Source of the DNA: Madurella fahalii
Lineage: Eukaryota; Ascomycota; Sordariomycetes; Sordariales
Length of the DNA: 64,000 bases
Assembly: GCA_029876055.1 (NCBI GenBank)
Contig: CM056876.1
Coordinates: forward strand, 496,001 to 560,000
Direction of reading: 5' to 3'
Shown: piece by piece, positions 24,103 through 36,214 of the stretch
Layout of the letters: each line of letters opens with the position of its first letter
How positions within the stretch are numbered: the stretch's first letter is position 1
Made by a program: the position numbers and the translations under genes
The notes under the pieces: model-generated
The model's database searches: none
Told to the model about the DNA's origin: nothing
The model's input: the letters and a program-made list of their open reading frames with translations, nothing else

Positions 24103-25083
24103 ATGAAAGGCATCTTTGCCCGTCTGGGCGTCTTCCTGACGCTCACCCACCTCAGCTTCGCCAATCTCGATGTCGTCAGTCTCTACACCAAAAGAGATAC
24201 CTGGATCCAAGAAGTCGTTGCCACGCTTATCGTCGGCGATGTTCCCAACCCCATCACTGGAGATGTCGCCCTGTGGACTGGCATTATGACAGATAAAAGA
24301 GATTTTCTACAAGGTGTGACGCAGAACTCCCCGCAAAGGTACACACCATTAAGCTTCCCAATGCGAGTCCTGGCCTAATCCACACTTACACAGCTACTAC
24401 TGCGCCAACCTCGGACGTAACTGGTGCACTTTTGCATACAATCTCATTGGTGCGTTCCTTCCATGCCAGGCATAAAAGCCGCTCCGTTTCTTAATCTCGA
24501 ACACCATCGATTCCAACTGCATGATCATAAAGGGTCCCGAACCCCTGAAAACGGCACACCAGCCATTGCCCCCCCGGGATCAAGAATCAAAACACACTGT
24601 AAGTACAACACTGTGTCCCGTGGTCGATGGTCCGCAAGTAACAGAGGATAAAAGACAAGATAAACTCCGAAACACAGCTCTGGGATCAAAAAGTCTACAT
24701 CAACGACAAGCTGGTGTCCCAGATTTCAACAAGTATGCCATGAGTGATTTTCACATGACAAATTTCGTCACACAACTAATCTCTCTCCTAGGCAGAGGAT
24801 ACCGAGGGACGATATTTTACGTGTCAATGGAATGCGCCTCAGGCCGCTGTGCTCCCGCTCCAGCACACTGTACGTCCTCAAACTGCACGAACAGGCGGCA
24901 ATACTCACTGACAAGTCCACAGCCTGGGAGGAAATGTCCATTGTTCTCAGCAAGGCGGACCAGAGCTTTGGGAGAGCCACAGCCTGGCTCTATAAGGCTG
25001 CCGGGGGGGAGATGTCAACACCGGACGGCGGAAAAACTTGGAATTTTACCACTCTGATCATTCCGGAGACGGCATTTCCCTAA
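24103..25083 (+). CDS. Small secreted protein, six exons, unrecognised family
   Basis: Six exons (24103-24338, 24394-24449, 24533-24598, 24655-24732, 24792-24869, 24923-25083) encode 224 aa. All five introns are GT-AG, 53-83 bp, and all phases close. Residues 1-20 (MKGIFARLGVFLTLTHLSFA) form a typical signal peptide, and a KR dipeptide near residue 30 could be a Kex2-type processing site. The mature part has two Cys pairs (YYCANLGRNWC and MECASGRC), a WDQKVYIND strand-like segment and a Gly/Thr-rich end, suggesting a compact beta-rich disulfide-bonded protein. I recall similar secreted fungal hypothetical proteins but no named family, so no function is assigned. It stands alone between gene-poor flanks, which is common for effector-like genes. 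Confidence 0.78.
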
Positions 25084-26992
25084 CAATAATACCAAAATGG
25101 CGGAAACTGCACTTAGCACAGGAATACGTAAACGCCCGCCTCAACCAAGCCGCTCAATTTCGTCTACGCCAGTACCATTCATCAATGACAGAGTCAACAT
25201 GCGGTTCGTCGGCCGATAATACTATCGCGCCGCCATTCGACCACTGCTACGAGCCAAAGAACTAGGCTGGGAGCCATCATATACCTTCGCATCTGAGGCC
25301 ACAATATAGTGTGTCAGGACTGCATAGTGTTATTTCAAGTTCATTTCCTAAACCTTCAGCCACAACAGCGTGATGCGGACTAGCCTGTCTCAGATGAATC
25401 GGAATATTTAATAGTCCAATGTACTGTAATCACTTTCAGTATGGAACACCTTTTCGATAAGTATGTTAGGTTATACCATTAGGTCTTGTCTATCTTTGAA
25501 TATGTAAGTCAACGTACCCACTTATATGACACCCCGCATTTAGGACAGTCTTAACTTTAAACCGCTCTTTTCACCCACTTGCTTCAACTTACCAATGCGG
25601 TCAATTCTATACCAAATTACCCCATATTTTAACTACTTCTTTATTAGTTATCTACAATATCCTATTCTGAACAAGATATTCGGGACGCTTTTACTTGTCT
25701 TGAAAAAAGTTAGTCCTTACATATGGTCTAGACTGTGAGGATCAAGGATCTAAGGGTAGTAGGACCAGAGTATCTAGGTACAAGCAGTGTACGCGTAACA
25801 TAAGAGCAGAGTATAAACTACTAGTGTACAACTATTAGCCAGCGGTCGCTATCCTTCCACTCCAACCACCTCTTCACCAGCGGCAGCGTGGCCGTCTTAA
25901 TTTTCGTGCGATGGAGGCATATGCATGGCGGAACCGCTCAGTGCTGCTTGTGCGGACTAGAAGACGGATACTTCCGGGTGTGTCGCTCGCAGCCAGAACA
26001 CGTACGCTAGCGCAATCTACATTTTCCTGGTGCTGATCAGCATAATATATGGCAAGCAGGAACGACTATTTTTACCCAATGCCGTCCACTCCAATAGCGT
26101 ACCGTCGATGCACCCCCCCTATCCTAGTCTTACTGGCCGTGACGTCGACCGGTCCCGACTAGTCGTCCTACTTAAAGAGCGTGACGACACGGTCTCCCAT
26201 CTTCTACTTAGTAACGTTAGAGAAAATCGCGGTAGCCTGTCCGGCGCTATTGGAGTACCTGGGGGAGACGGAGTAGGAGGAGTATATCACCTGCGATGAG
26301 GTGATATTACTAGTAGTTGGTTATCAAGAAGGCGGGGGGTGAAGTGTACCTAGGAGATGATAATCTGGAACCTGGCATGGGATGCTCTTCGGGACTTTTA
26401 TATTTGTTGCCACAGCTAAATGTCTCTGGACACCAGTGATAGCAATGGAGATACATAATGCCGAATAATACACGTACAATTAGAACCACGACTTTTCTTG
26501 TGGGCGATAATGGTTGCGGGTGGACAACCACTGCAGGATTCCGGTAGCGGCCGTTAAGGAGCTCGGAGTGGATGGGTAGGCGATTCCCGAGAGGCAACCA
26601 CAGAACTAGCCCTCTGAGGTTTCTTAGGCTTATAATCGGCGTCGGCCAGCCAGACTCCTGGATTTGATAGGGGCCGCTGCGGTGCCTTGCAAGACTAGGC
26701 ATCGTAATAACAGTGTTGGTCGTTAGTTATTGAATCGGTTCCGGATAGAAATATGTCAAGGTAGAGGCGCGAGGAACAAGCTTGATAACCGACACTCCTT
26801 CCCCCGAAGGTAGGAGAAGGTCGCTCCTCAATAATAGGCGGGGGTTGGGCTGACTGGTGTCTACGCCACGAACGTCGGCCGTTGGTTTGTGTTACGGCGG
26901 GAGTACCTTGCTTTCGAAGCCAAGCCAAGCAGCATCTTGCTTGCTCCCCAACTACCAGCACTCGAGGATGAAATCCCTCCTACTTTGTACTA
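25084..26992. other. AT-rich gene-poor spacer
   Basis: About 1.9 kb with TA-rich stretches (25400-25860) and no supported coding frame. Frames at 26030-26299 (+), 26310-26702 (-) and 26695-26961 (-) have scrambled composition and could be eroded transposon sequence, but no motif proves it. Confidence 0.5.
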
Positions 26993-29900
26993 TTAGTCCT
27001 CCTCCTCCTCTGAGCCCTGCTTAAACGCATCCGACAAGTCGACAACCACCCTCTCAAAGTGCTCTGGCCCCAGCACCTTTCGGAGCAGTGGAAATATCGT
27101 CCGATCCCGGCGGCACACGCCCCCAAGGACATGCATACCCTCGATTAGACTCTCAAACAATGCTACCATGCCCGGCGAGAACTTCCTAGCAACATCTTGC
27201 GGTGTGCAAGTCTCCCCGTCGATAACCGAGCGACTAAATGGCGACAGCCCCAGGCCCAGAAACACGCGCAGCTGCTTCACCCTGCCGTACCGGCAGCACA
27301 GATGCTGCAGCCCCCAGTTCCCCGGGATCGCCTGGGTCACGTTGCTCTCGTCCAGCAGCAGCAGGCGGCGCGTGAGATGTCCCTCGTCATCTCCGCCATG
27401 CTTGATCACAGCCAGCAGCATGTAGAAGAGGGCAATGTGGCGCGTCTGTCCGTTCTCGGGCAAGAAGTCCAGCAGCAACGGGATCACGTCGGCGGGCGAC
27501 CCACGGTCTGCGTCGTCTGCACTCACAAGCATCTCGGGCACCAGCTCCGGAAGCATGCGCTTGATGAGACGGCGTGTCTTGTTGGCTCCCGTGGCGGCGC
27601 GCATGGAATTGATGACGCGGCCGAGGGTTGCTGCGCGGTGAGGTGTTTTCACCGCCAGCGTCGCTGTGACGACGAGGTGGCTTTGGCGCGGTGCCGTCCA
27701 GTCCACGTTAGTGCGAGCGAAGAGCGCGTTAATGGTGTGCGGCTTGCACGCTCCCCAGTGGATAGCTGTCGCCAGCACCGTGTTCCCCTGGCTTTCGGTC
27801 TTGTTCGGGTCCCCACCGGCATTGAGTAGGGCGGCGACGGCGTCTCCGGCGCCGGCTTGGCTTGCGCAATGTAGTGGCGTCCTCCTGTCCACGGCAGCCC
27901 GGTTGATTTGCGCGCCGTGAGCGAGCAGGATTTTGATTACCGAGACGGCGTTGAAGCAGGCGGCTATGTGAAGTGGAGTGTTAAGGAATCCGTCGGTGGC
28001 GGATACCGTGCTCCCTTTCTCTAGTAACCAAGATGCCGCGGTATCGTAGTTGAACCGAGCTGCTCTGTGGAGAGCCGTCTCGCCAGAGGCGCTGGCCTTG
28101 GACACGCCGCATCCGGCCTCCACGAGAATCTCCAGCAGGCGACAGTCTCTACCGCCCGGGCCCGACATTGCGTAATGCAAAGGTGTCTGGCCATCTCTAT
28201 CTCGGTGCTCAGCAATGCAGTGTACGGCCAGTAGCGTCCGCACCAGCTCGACATGTCCGCAAGAGGCGGCGATGTCGAGCACGGATCGGCCCGAGCTGTC
28301 CTCGTCGGCCAGACCCCAGCCGTTAGACCATAGCTCCTCCACCACAGCTGTGTGGCCGAAGAACGCAGCCACATGCATTGCTGTCCACCCGAAAGGACGA
28401 ACCCGAAAACGGCGAGTCGTGCTGGTAATCTTGCCTGATGCCAATAGCCGGGAGATTCCATTCATATACCCGTGCTCGGCGCAGATACAAATCAGGAGGG
28501 CTCTCGGGACGTCTTCAACGTTCTCCAGACCCTTTCCATGGCCATGTTCAACTAGAACAGCGCAGAGTCTGTAGACGTCAGGTTCCCCATTCATCATCAT
28601 CATGGGAATACTAAAGCTATCCAGACGAACGTGGACGCGGCTGCTTCCATGATCTCCCTCGTTTAACTCCACACCGCCCTCGTTGTCATTAGTTGTATCT
28701 TTGTCGATGCTGTTTTCGTCGCTACCATTCTCGTCACCGCTATCTTCGTCCCCGCTTGCCATATTCTTGACGCAGAGTTCGAAGAGACGCATTTGGTTGC
28801 CGTTGTGGCGCACGCGGGCGAGATGGACCACACGACGCTCTACAACTGCTCCATGTTGTATGAACAACTCCATAATCCTCAGCCGACCCTTCTCGATGGC
28901 CAATCGCAAAGATTCCTTGTCAAGGTTTGGATCTAAGCCACCTTCCAGAAGGATCCTGACGGCTTCGACGTAATTGTCTATGGCGAATGTCAGTCAATGG
29001 TTTCCATATTGAGGCAAACGACGCACAGGAGCGTCTCGGCAGCGAGCATCAGCTCCTGCGGTATCTGGTCTCACCAGAAGGAAGCAACTGACGACTCGGG
29101 TTTCCACTTACTGCGTATCGCCCAACGTGCAGGAGTGCCACCCCTCTCGTCTAGTATATTCGGATTCGCTCCATGATCAAGAAGCAACTGTATCATTTTC
29201 GGAATCCCATCTTGTGCCGCAATATGTAGAACCGTCCGCCGCATGCCGTCGCGCCGTATCGTATGATTGACATCCGAGCCAGCCTCCAGCAGGACACGAA
29301 CATTCTCAAGCTTTTGGCCCTGTATGGCCGCCATCAACGGAGTCCCATTCAATACCCTATCTTCGACGTCGACCTTGGCGCCTGCAGCAATTAGACACTT
29401 GACGACACTCCCATCGCTGCATGGCCCCCGTTGGGCTGCCACATGCAGGACCGTGGCGCCCCCAAGGTCCGCTCCCGTCGCGTCGGCCCCAGACTTCAGC
29501 AGCAGTTCAACGGGGCCGGCATCTTCGGCCTGCTCGCAGACATAGAAAAGAAAGGAGCGTTCTATCCCGGAGTGCTCCCGATCGAGCTCCCAGCCGGCCT
29601 CACGAAATGCCTCGAGCACACTTTCCCACTTCGCGACGAACGCCTTGGCCATGAACTCCAGCATGGTGTATTCGTCCAATGCCTCCATTGCACTCGGCAA
29701 ATAGTGTTTGATGAAGAGTTCAACTAGTCTTCCGTCACCCCGGTTAAACGCAACATCGAAGGGGCTGGGTGGTTTTCGCTGCTGCAAAGATTTCAGTCTT
29801 CTCGGAGCCGTAGGGGAGGATGTATCTTCGTCTGAATGGGTGGAAGTATTGTCTACGCCACTAGTTTCTGAGTCCACATCGGAGCCGCTCTCGTGAGCAG

Positions 29901-30165
29901 GAGCACACTGACGGGCGAGAATATCGGCTCCAATGGCTATCAGACGCTGGCTGATGTCGACCAGCCCGAGTTCTGCCGCGAGGTGAAGCGGCGTCATGCC
30001 GTCGTCATTGCGCGCGTCTACCGGAAAGCCGGCTGCAAGGAGGCGCTGGGTTAACTGCAGGTCGTCTTTCCGAACTGCAAGGTGCAGAATGCTGTCTCCG
30101 GAGGCATTGTCGCAGGCGTATGCTTGGAGGAAGGCTTCAGCGTCTTCTCGCGTCGACCAAGCCAT
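26993..30165 (-). CDS. Large ankyrin-repeat protein
   Basis: Two exons (30165-29112, 28977-26993) joined by a GTAAGT...CATAG intron (28978-29111) encode 1012 aa. The splice restores the ankyrin sequence WAIRNNYVEAVRILL. Ankyrin repeats begin near residue 23 (DSILHLAVRKDDLQL) and recur through about residue 800, with consensus cores such as TPLHLAAELG, TVLHVAAQRG and TPLHIAACFN. An acidic Ser/Asp-rich linker (about 100-130) and a longer acidic insert (DEDSGDENGSDENSIDKD) interrupt the array. No N-terminal effector domain (HET, NACHT, kinase) is visible, so it is a repeat-only protein, probably a cytosolic binding scaffold. It is transcribed divergently from the kinase gene with about 500 bp between starts, so shared regulation is possible. 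Confidence 0.9.
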
Positions 30166-30666
30166 CCTGATTAGCAGCAGGGCAGTTGTCCGCTCGCTAG
30201 GTACTACTGTACGTATGGTGATTTTTGTGCGGTGATGGCAGCGATTGATCTGAAGAACTACGCAGGCTAATGCAGGAAGGGGGAAGGAGGGGAAGGCGCC
30301 GGGGCTGTGTGATTTCGGCGCCGTTGCTGGGTGCTGGCAGGATCAGGTGAGGGTGGGAAATGTTTGTTGTGCTCCGGGGGCTGACTATGGCTTCGGGGGC
30401 TGACTATGGCTTCGGGGGCTGACTATGGCTTGGGACGCTATTGGGCATTTCTCCGTGTGGCTGCATCATTTTTTACACTAGTAAGGCGTAAGAGGCGAAT
30501 ATTAGATGAAGGGAAGGCTGCGCCGGGGTCGGAGATGCTTTTGCGGTTCAGCTCGCAGCAAGATCGCCCTCTGCGGCCCTCATCTTCCCCTCCTATTCTC
30601 AATTCTTCCCCGAAGGACTGGCCCGCATCCTGTGGTTGAAATCAGATCCGCTATATTCCGGCGGCA
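30166..30666. promoter_or_regulatory. Divergent promoter between ankyrin and kinase genes
   Basis: This roughly 500-bp interval separates two divergent starts (ATG at 30165 on minus, 30667 on plus). It contains a perfect triple repeat of a 19-bp unit. That is the only visible candidate for a regulatory array. No TATA box is evident. Confidence 0.5.
30375..30431. repeat. Three perfect tandem copies of a 19-bp unit
   Basis: The unit cgggggctgactatggctt occurs three times in a row without a mismatch, inside the divergent promoter. Perfect identity suggests recent expansion. Each copy contains TGACTA, close to AP-1/Gcn4-type sites (TGACTCA), but only loosely. Confidence 0.95.
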
Positions 30667-32510
30667 ATGGCGTCCTTCACTAAAGACGAGGACAACAGCG
30701 CTGGATTCGAGGCTGAATACGCGTCCTATACATGCGAAATTCAGGCAATTGACCGATTCACAAAGGACACCAAGGGCGCAAATAACCCGGCCCCGTCCTC
30801 CCAAGACAACGATGATGCGCAAAAGACCACTCCTGGGCGACGTATTCAGGCGTCGCTCCCTTCGGCGACCCATAACACGCTCCCCGTCACGTACGAGTTG
30901 ATGGTGCTCATCAACCTAGCCAAGGCCAATGGTGGCATCATCAGAACGGGATTCGGTTGTCACGACCTCGCTGCCCGGGTCTCTCATCAGGTTGCCCGAG
31001 GCGGCTACTTTCAGGCGCGCGAGGTCCACGGCCTCGGCGTGGTCAAGTATCCAGTCCTTGCGACGGTGTCGACCGAGCTCTCGGCTAGGAGTTACAAGGC
31101 TCTGGCAACCGAATTACGTATTCTCTCGCATCCCCCACTCATGAAGCATGGAAATATCGTTGAGATTAGTAGCATCGGCTGGACAAGGCTGGATCCTTCT
31201 GGTCCCGCTTGGATGCCCATGATCCTTCTCGAGCTCGCCGAGCTCGGCACTTTGACCCAGTATATCTCTGAGAAGCGCCTGGGAGTTGACTCCACGCTGG
31301 CGATCGCAAGGGACGTCGGCTGTGGGTTGCAGGCGCTCCACGCGTGTGGCATTATGCACGGCGATCTCAAGTTCGACAATGTCTTGATGTTCAAAGCAAA
31401 GGATGGCAATGTCCGGGCAAAACTTTCCGACTTTGGATGTTCGTACATCATGAGTGACAACGAGGACGAGAAGGCTTCGGTGGAAATCAGCGCCGGTACG
31501 AAGCCGTGGAATTCCCCCGAGCTCAACCAACGGGTGCCAGTTCCCTGGCTGCCAAACGTTGACACGTATTCGTTCGGCCTGCTGGTTTGGAGGCTGTTCA
31601 TCAACGGCCGTGACCCGTTCGAAGGACTGGAAGAGGACGAAGTCGACAGGAGAAAAGCCCAAGATCTCATCATGTTGGACGCGTCGTTGTCTCTGGAGGA
31701 CGAGTACGACAAGAATATGATCCTTCGCGGCGCAGTTTCTAGTCGTGATAGGACCGCCCTGTATATGCGAGGCGTCGCTATGCCGAAAAGGTGTTTTCGA
31801 CACACCATGTCCTTGCGGATTCAGAACCGCGACTTGAATAAGGCGATGGACGCCTTGTCTTTCGATAGAATCTACGGGTAAAGACCCTGCATGTTCTCCA
31901 CCGTTGTTCCTTGACCCAAATTTGACTCGCCGTCCATATGTAGCACGGTGGGATCTACAAAACCAGCTCTCGAGGGACAAAGAGTCACCCTCTCGTCGGT
32001 GAGTTGTTGCTATGATTCGTCGTCCTGATAGACGCAAGGCTATTTCTGACTTGGTGCCTGTCTATCTAGATGGCGGTGGAATTTCTGCGACTCTTCGACA
32101 TCCCGCAGACTGCGAGAACCATGTTCCTGCTGTCACTCCAGAAAATCGCGACGGACGACAGCATTTCCCGCGAAATGAGAGCTAACGCTTACGTCCAGCT
32201 TTGCTACGCCAACATCAACTCGTTTGGAACGGCTAGAAACTTTGCAGAGGCTATAAAATGTCTCAAAGCAGCGGCAGGCCTCGGTTCGGTCGTCGCTGCC
32301 TCTATCCTTCGTCCCATAATGCTTGCGACCGGGCAAACCTTGGATTCTGCTCTCGAGGACGACCTAAAGCGTTGGCTGGTCAAAGCTGTTGAGCACTGCT
32401 GCTTACGAGCTCGAAGGGAGCTCTGCCTTCTGGACGAAGATCCTACAGCTTTGAGAAAAGCGGAAGAGCCTCACAAGCTGTTCATGGGGGCGAAGATGCT
32501 GACATGCTAA
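30667..32510 (+). CDS. Protein kinase with C-terminal Sel1-like region
   Basis: The best model has exons 30667-31877, 31944-31998 and 32070-32510 (568 aa), with GTAAAG...TAG and GTGAGT...TAG introns whose phases close. The kinase domain (about 95-400) has a possible VVK lysine (127), alpha-C Glu149, a catalytic loop HGDLKFDNVL (Asp233, Lys235, Asn238; HGD instead of HRD), DFG at 255-257 and a GTKPWNSPE activation-segment end, so it should be active. After it come helices with a Sel1-like pattern (ANAYVQLCYAN...FAEAIKCLKAAAGLGS). Between the first two exons an alternative frame reads RRPYVARWDLQNQL, which looks protein-like, so the second exon may be mis-modelled or shifted. TAA at 32508 ends the frame 28 bp before the next ankyrin frame; see that entry. 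Confidence 0.75.
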
Positions 32511-32538
32511 TGGTGTGGCATCTACCGAGCATATTGAG

Positions 32539-35043
32539 ATGATGTTCCTTCCGGCAAACCTCGGGGTGATGCGGGTGTTTCTCGGTGCTAGTCCGAACCC
32601 CGTTCCAGGTGGACTAGGTCACATCACAAAATTTTTAACCCATCACATGAACACGTACCTGCACGCCGGAGCCGCATTGGGAGTCGACCCTGATCATTTC
32701 CGCAATGTCATCTCCGTGGTAGATGACGAGACCCTTGATGCCCAGGATGACGCCGGGAACACGGCTCTGCATCTTGCCATACGGTTTGGAAACGTGGAGG
32801 TAGCAGAGATCCTCCTCAAGCACGGCGCCAGCGCATCGTTGGCAAACAAGCGTGGAGAAACGCCATGGCATTGGCTCATATCACTGAAAGAAAAGGATGT
32901 TAAGATGCTGGCGTTTCTGATGATGGATGACGCGGACGGTCTAAAGAGCTGCGCCTTGGCGAGGAATTCACAGCACGACCAGTACTCCGTCGCACATGGT
33001 GGGACACCGCTTCATTGGGCAGTTGATATGCGACTGCGTGGCATGGCCACAACTCTCCTCCAACACGGGGCGGATCCCCTCCTCGAATATCGCGGCGTGT
33101 CGCCCCTCGGCCTTGCCATCCAAATGAACACGGCCGAGCTCTTGGAGGACTTGCTAGAATCTGTCCCGGAGGGCAGGCTGGATCTCCTGCCCCCGCGTAG
33201 CTTGACCGACTGGACGAACATGCAACATGCAGCGAAGAGATCTCCGGCGGATACGGATGAGGAAGATATTGACACTTTGCTACTCCAAACTGCTGGACTA
33301 CGCCCTTTGCACGAGCGTCTCATCTACGGCGGCGCGGACTGGCTCGCCGATATGATAGCAACCATCCAAACCCTCCACGACCACGACTATCTCCCGTCAT
33401 GGAGCGAGGAAAATGACCGGGCCAGGCTGGAGACGTTCCGCCTGCTCAGCTTCGCCAATACCTCGGGCCCCGAGATGATAGACGGGATGATCAATGCGGT
33501 AGGAATTTTCCCCGGTGGGCCTGAAGAAGTTGAAGACGCCAACAACGCCGCTGCAACGTTCTGGAAGGCGGCGCTCGGGGCCATACTGGAAAGTGCGCTG
33601 CCCGGTATGATCCATTTCGCCATTGGCAAGGTCAGAGAGTACTCGCCTTCCTCGCGCCTCGATGATGCAGATGCCCTTCTACACAAATACTGCGCAAGCC
33701 TCAGCGCCGACGTATCCGTCGTGGAAAGCATCCTGAAGGACTGCTCGAGTGTGGACTGCACCAACTCGGAGGAGCGCACGCCCCTGATGAGGGCGGTGCG
33801 GGAGCGCAATTTTGAGGTAGCTACTTACCTCCTCGAACGCGGCGCCGACGTGAATCACTCCTGGGTACAAGAGGACGGGGAGCGCATGCACATCTTGTAC
33901 GAGTACATCGTCAATAACACCGACGTCGACGTCGTTCCACTCAAGTACCTCCTCGAGCCGATGCACCCGTTCCCAGACAAAATACCGACATTGCTCATCG
34001 GGCCTGGCAGCAAGGACACGGTGCTGCATCAGGCCTGTAAGGACGGAAATCCGGTCATTATCGATTATCTCTTCTCCAAGTTTGGTTCGATGCAACAAAT
34101 CAACCAACCGGGTGAGGGTGGGTTCACTGCACTCCACCACGCCGTGTTCAACGGCCATGCCGAGCTAGTCATGAAGCTTTGCCGAGCTGGGGCCGACGCC
34201 AACGCCAGGTCCGGGACCCGCGACATGTTGAACCGGGAGCGTTCGCGGCCGCTCGACCTCTGCTTCCGGAGAGCCACGCAGGGCAAGGACTATTTAGCGC
34301 ATAAGTACGGGCTCGAGCGAACGATAGAGGATGTTCTCCTCGGCCGCCTCCGCATCGCCGACTACCTTGTGCGTCACCACCGAGCGCGCCCCGCCAATCG
34401 CTTCCACGTGCAGAGAAGTATAGCTCTGTACTCGGCCTTCGCAGCCGCGCACGACGGATTGACGCGGCTGCTTGCCGTGGCGCTTCGGCTGGTACGGAAT
34501 GAGATGGAGGCAAGTGCCTACAAGGATGTCGACTATCCTCTGTTGCTTACCAACCTCCTCTGGCTCGTCGCCCGGCGCGGTCACATTGGCGCGACCCGGC
34601 TGCTGCTGAAGCTCGGGGCCGACATCGAGCAACGATCGGCCAAGGGTCTCTCGCTCGTGCATGTGGTGTCGTGGCTGGGCAATGCCGAGATGTTATACGT
34701 GCTGGTTAAGAACGGCAGAGCCGACATCGAGGCTGAGGACGCCGAGGGTGAGACAGCGGGATCCTACTCGGTCAAATCGAACAACCTGGCGACTATACGG
34801 ATGGTCAAAAGTCTGGGAGGGTGTTTTACGGTCTCGAGAGCGGGTTCAGAGAGAATCTTTGGTTTTCCAATTAACTTTAATCCGCGCTTTATAGTGCGGT
34901 TCAAGGGCGAGCCGAGCGACGATGAGATTAGCGATAAGGAGTCGGGGAATGATGAGAACGGGGGCGACGGCGATGACGATGACGACGGAGAAGACGAGAT
35001 ACTTGAGACAGGTGCTGATGACGAAAAGGCCCTACCAACTTGA
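32539..35043 (+). CDS. Ankyrin-repeat protein, probable C-terminal half of the upstream kinase
   Basis: An open frame of 834 codons from the ATG at 32539 is open upstream to 32503. It holds ankyrin repeats from about 40 bp into the frame to near 34800, for example NTALHLAIRFGNVEVAEILL, TPLHWAVDMRLRGMATTLL and RTPLMRAVRERNFEVATYLL. It ends in a strongly acidic Asp/Glu tail. Removing one T at 32508 would fuse it in frame to the kinase-Sel1 gene (…MLTC then NGVASTEH…). Kinase-Sel1-ankyrin fusions are a common fungal architecture, and a 28-bp gap is far too short for two normal genes. So this is probably one gene with a frameshift, real or from assembly. It is annotated separately because the sequence as given stops. 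Confidence 0.78.
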   Translation: MMFLPANLGVMRVFLGASPNPVPGGLGHITKFLTHHMNTYLHAGAALGVDPDHFRNVISVVDDETLDAQDDAGNTALHLAIRFGNVEVAEILLKHGASASLANKRGETPWHWLISLKEKDVKMLAFLMMDDADGLKSCALARNSQHDQYSVAHGGTPLHWAVDMRLRGMATTLLQHGADPLLEYRGVSPLGLAIQMNTAELLEDLLESVPEGRLDLLPPRSLTDWTNMQHAAKRSPADTDEEDIDTLLLQTAGLRPLHERLIYGGADWLADMIATIQTLHDHDYLPSWSEENDRARLETFRLLSFANTSGPEMIDGMINAVGIFPGGPEEVEDANNAAATFWKAALGAILESALPGMIHFAIGKVREYSPSSRLDDADALLHKYCASLSADVSVVESILKDCSSVDCTNSEERTPLMRAVRERNFEVATYLLERGADVNHSWVQEDGERMHILYEYIVNNTDVDVVPLKYLLEPMHPFPDKIPTLLIGPGSKDTVLHQACKDGNPVIIDYLFSKFGSMQQINQPGEGGFTALHHAVFNGHAELVMKLCRAGADANARSGTRDMLNRERSRPLDLCFRRATQGKDYLAHKYGLERTIEDVLLGRLRIADYLVRHHRARPANRFHVQRSIALYSAFAAAHDGLTRLLAVALRLVRNEMEASAYKDVDYPLLLTNLLWLVARRGHIGATRLLLKLGADIEQRSAKGLSLVHVVSWLGNAEMLYVLVKNGRADIEAEDAEGETAGSYSVKSNNLATIRMVKSLGGCFTVSRAGSERIFGFPINFNPRFIVRFKGEPSDDEISDKESGNDENGGDGDDDDDGEDEILETGADDEKALPT

Positions 35044-36214
35044 ATAGGAGAGAAGGGATGGGCCGGTGTCGTGGAGCAAGGACTTGTAAGGCGTTAAAAC
35101 GCATTAATCTCATTAAACATAGGACAACAGCGCTCTCAGCAGCCTTCCCAGAGCAACAAGTACTAGTAGTCCCAGATTTTACAGATTCCCCAGCTGCCTT
35201 TTTGCAAGCAAATAATCCAGCACGTAGCCCGGCATACTGTACTTTCACGTCTAACTGACGGACGCTCACACTTGAGGACGCTCGTCGAAGCCAACCTAAC
35301 ATGCACCGAGCAGACTCAGTCAGGACAAGAACGCAAACAGCATGCAAATGACCAATGCGCTGGAAACCCTTGGCAAACGGCTCGGAGCATGTGATGCATA
35401 ACAGAGCGGGACGTGTCAGGGGACCCGGATGTACAGGATGCCATTTCACTATAGATCCCTGAGACCACCTCCGGAAATCATGCATACCCGACGACCAGGA
35501 GGGCAAGGACAACACCAAAATCTGAGGCATTGTGCACAACTTGAGCGAAGCGAGGATTTATGACGCCAGGAGTACCTCGAGATTATGCGACATAGGCTCG
35601 GCACAAGCCCAACCAATCACCTTTTAAAGCAGGAGGAGTGGGAGCTCCTGTAATGGTAGTACTAACCAATTTGCCGTAATATGGCAAAGCAAGGTTATAG
35701 GTACTTACATACATAGCCTTCGTCTTACGTTAAGTATTTCTCCGCCCCTTTTCCCCCTACCCATATATGCTGTGGTCGGCTGCCATGGAGACAATGTTTC
35801 CGTCCAGTCTCAGGGGCTGCGTCGATTCACTAGGGTCTTTCGACCCCAGCAAGTAGGCTTCCATAGGCAACGTTGATCCATTACGAAGCGTTGAAACAAG
35901 CCAATAGGTCCGCTAGTGCCAATACTTCACCTCTGTGGCTGCAGGACTGGCGGCAAGGCTCATTCAGCTGGGATTCTGCCAAGGCCCAATTCCAGACCCT
36001 TCTCGCTGACCGAAGCAACTAATTACCCCTCATGAAGCCCCGTCGCAAGTCAGCCAGCGGCACACATGTCGCACCCTCTTACACAGCCCGTAATTTGGTA
36101 TTCAATCGCCCGAAACATTCTTGTATTGACCTAGAAGCGCAGGCTGCTCTTTTCCCCGGTCCTTCGCAGTCCCCGCAACCTTCCAATCTCTCAGGAGTGA
36201 CAACCCGAAGAATC
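35044..36214. other. Intergenic spacer
   Basis: About 1.2 kb between the ankyrin stop and the HeLo gene start. No supported coding frame. The frame at 36032-36214 is just the open leader of the HeLo gene. Confidence 0.55.
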
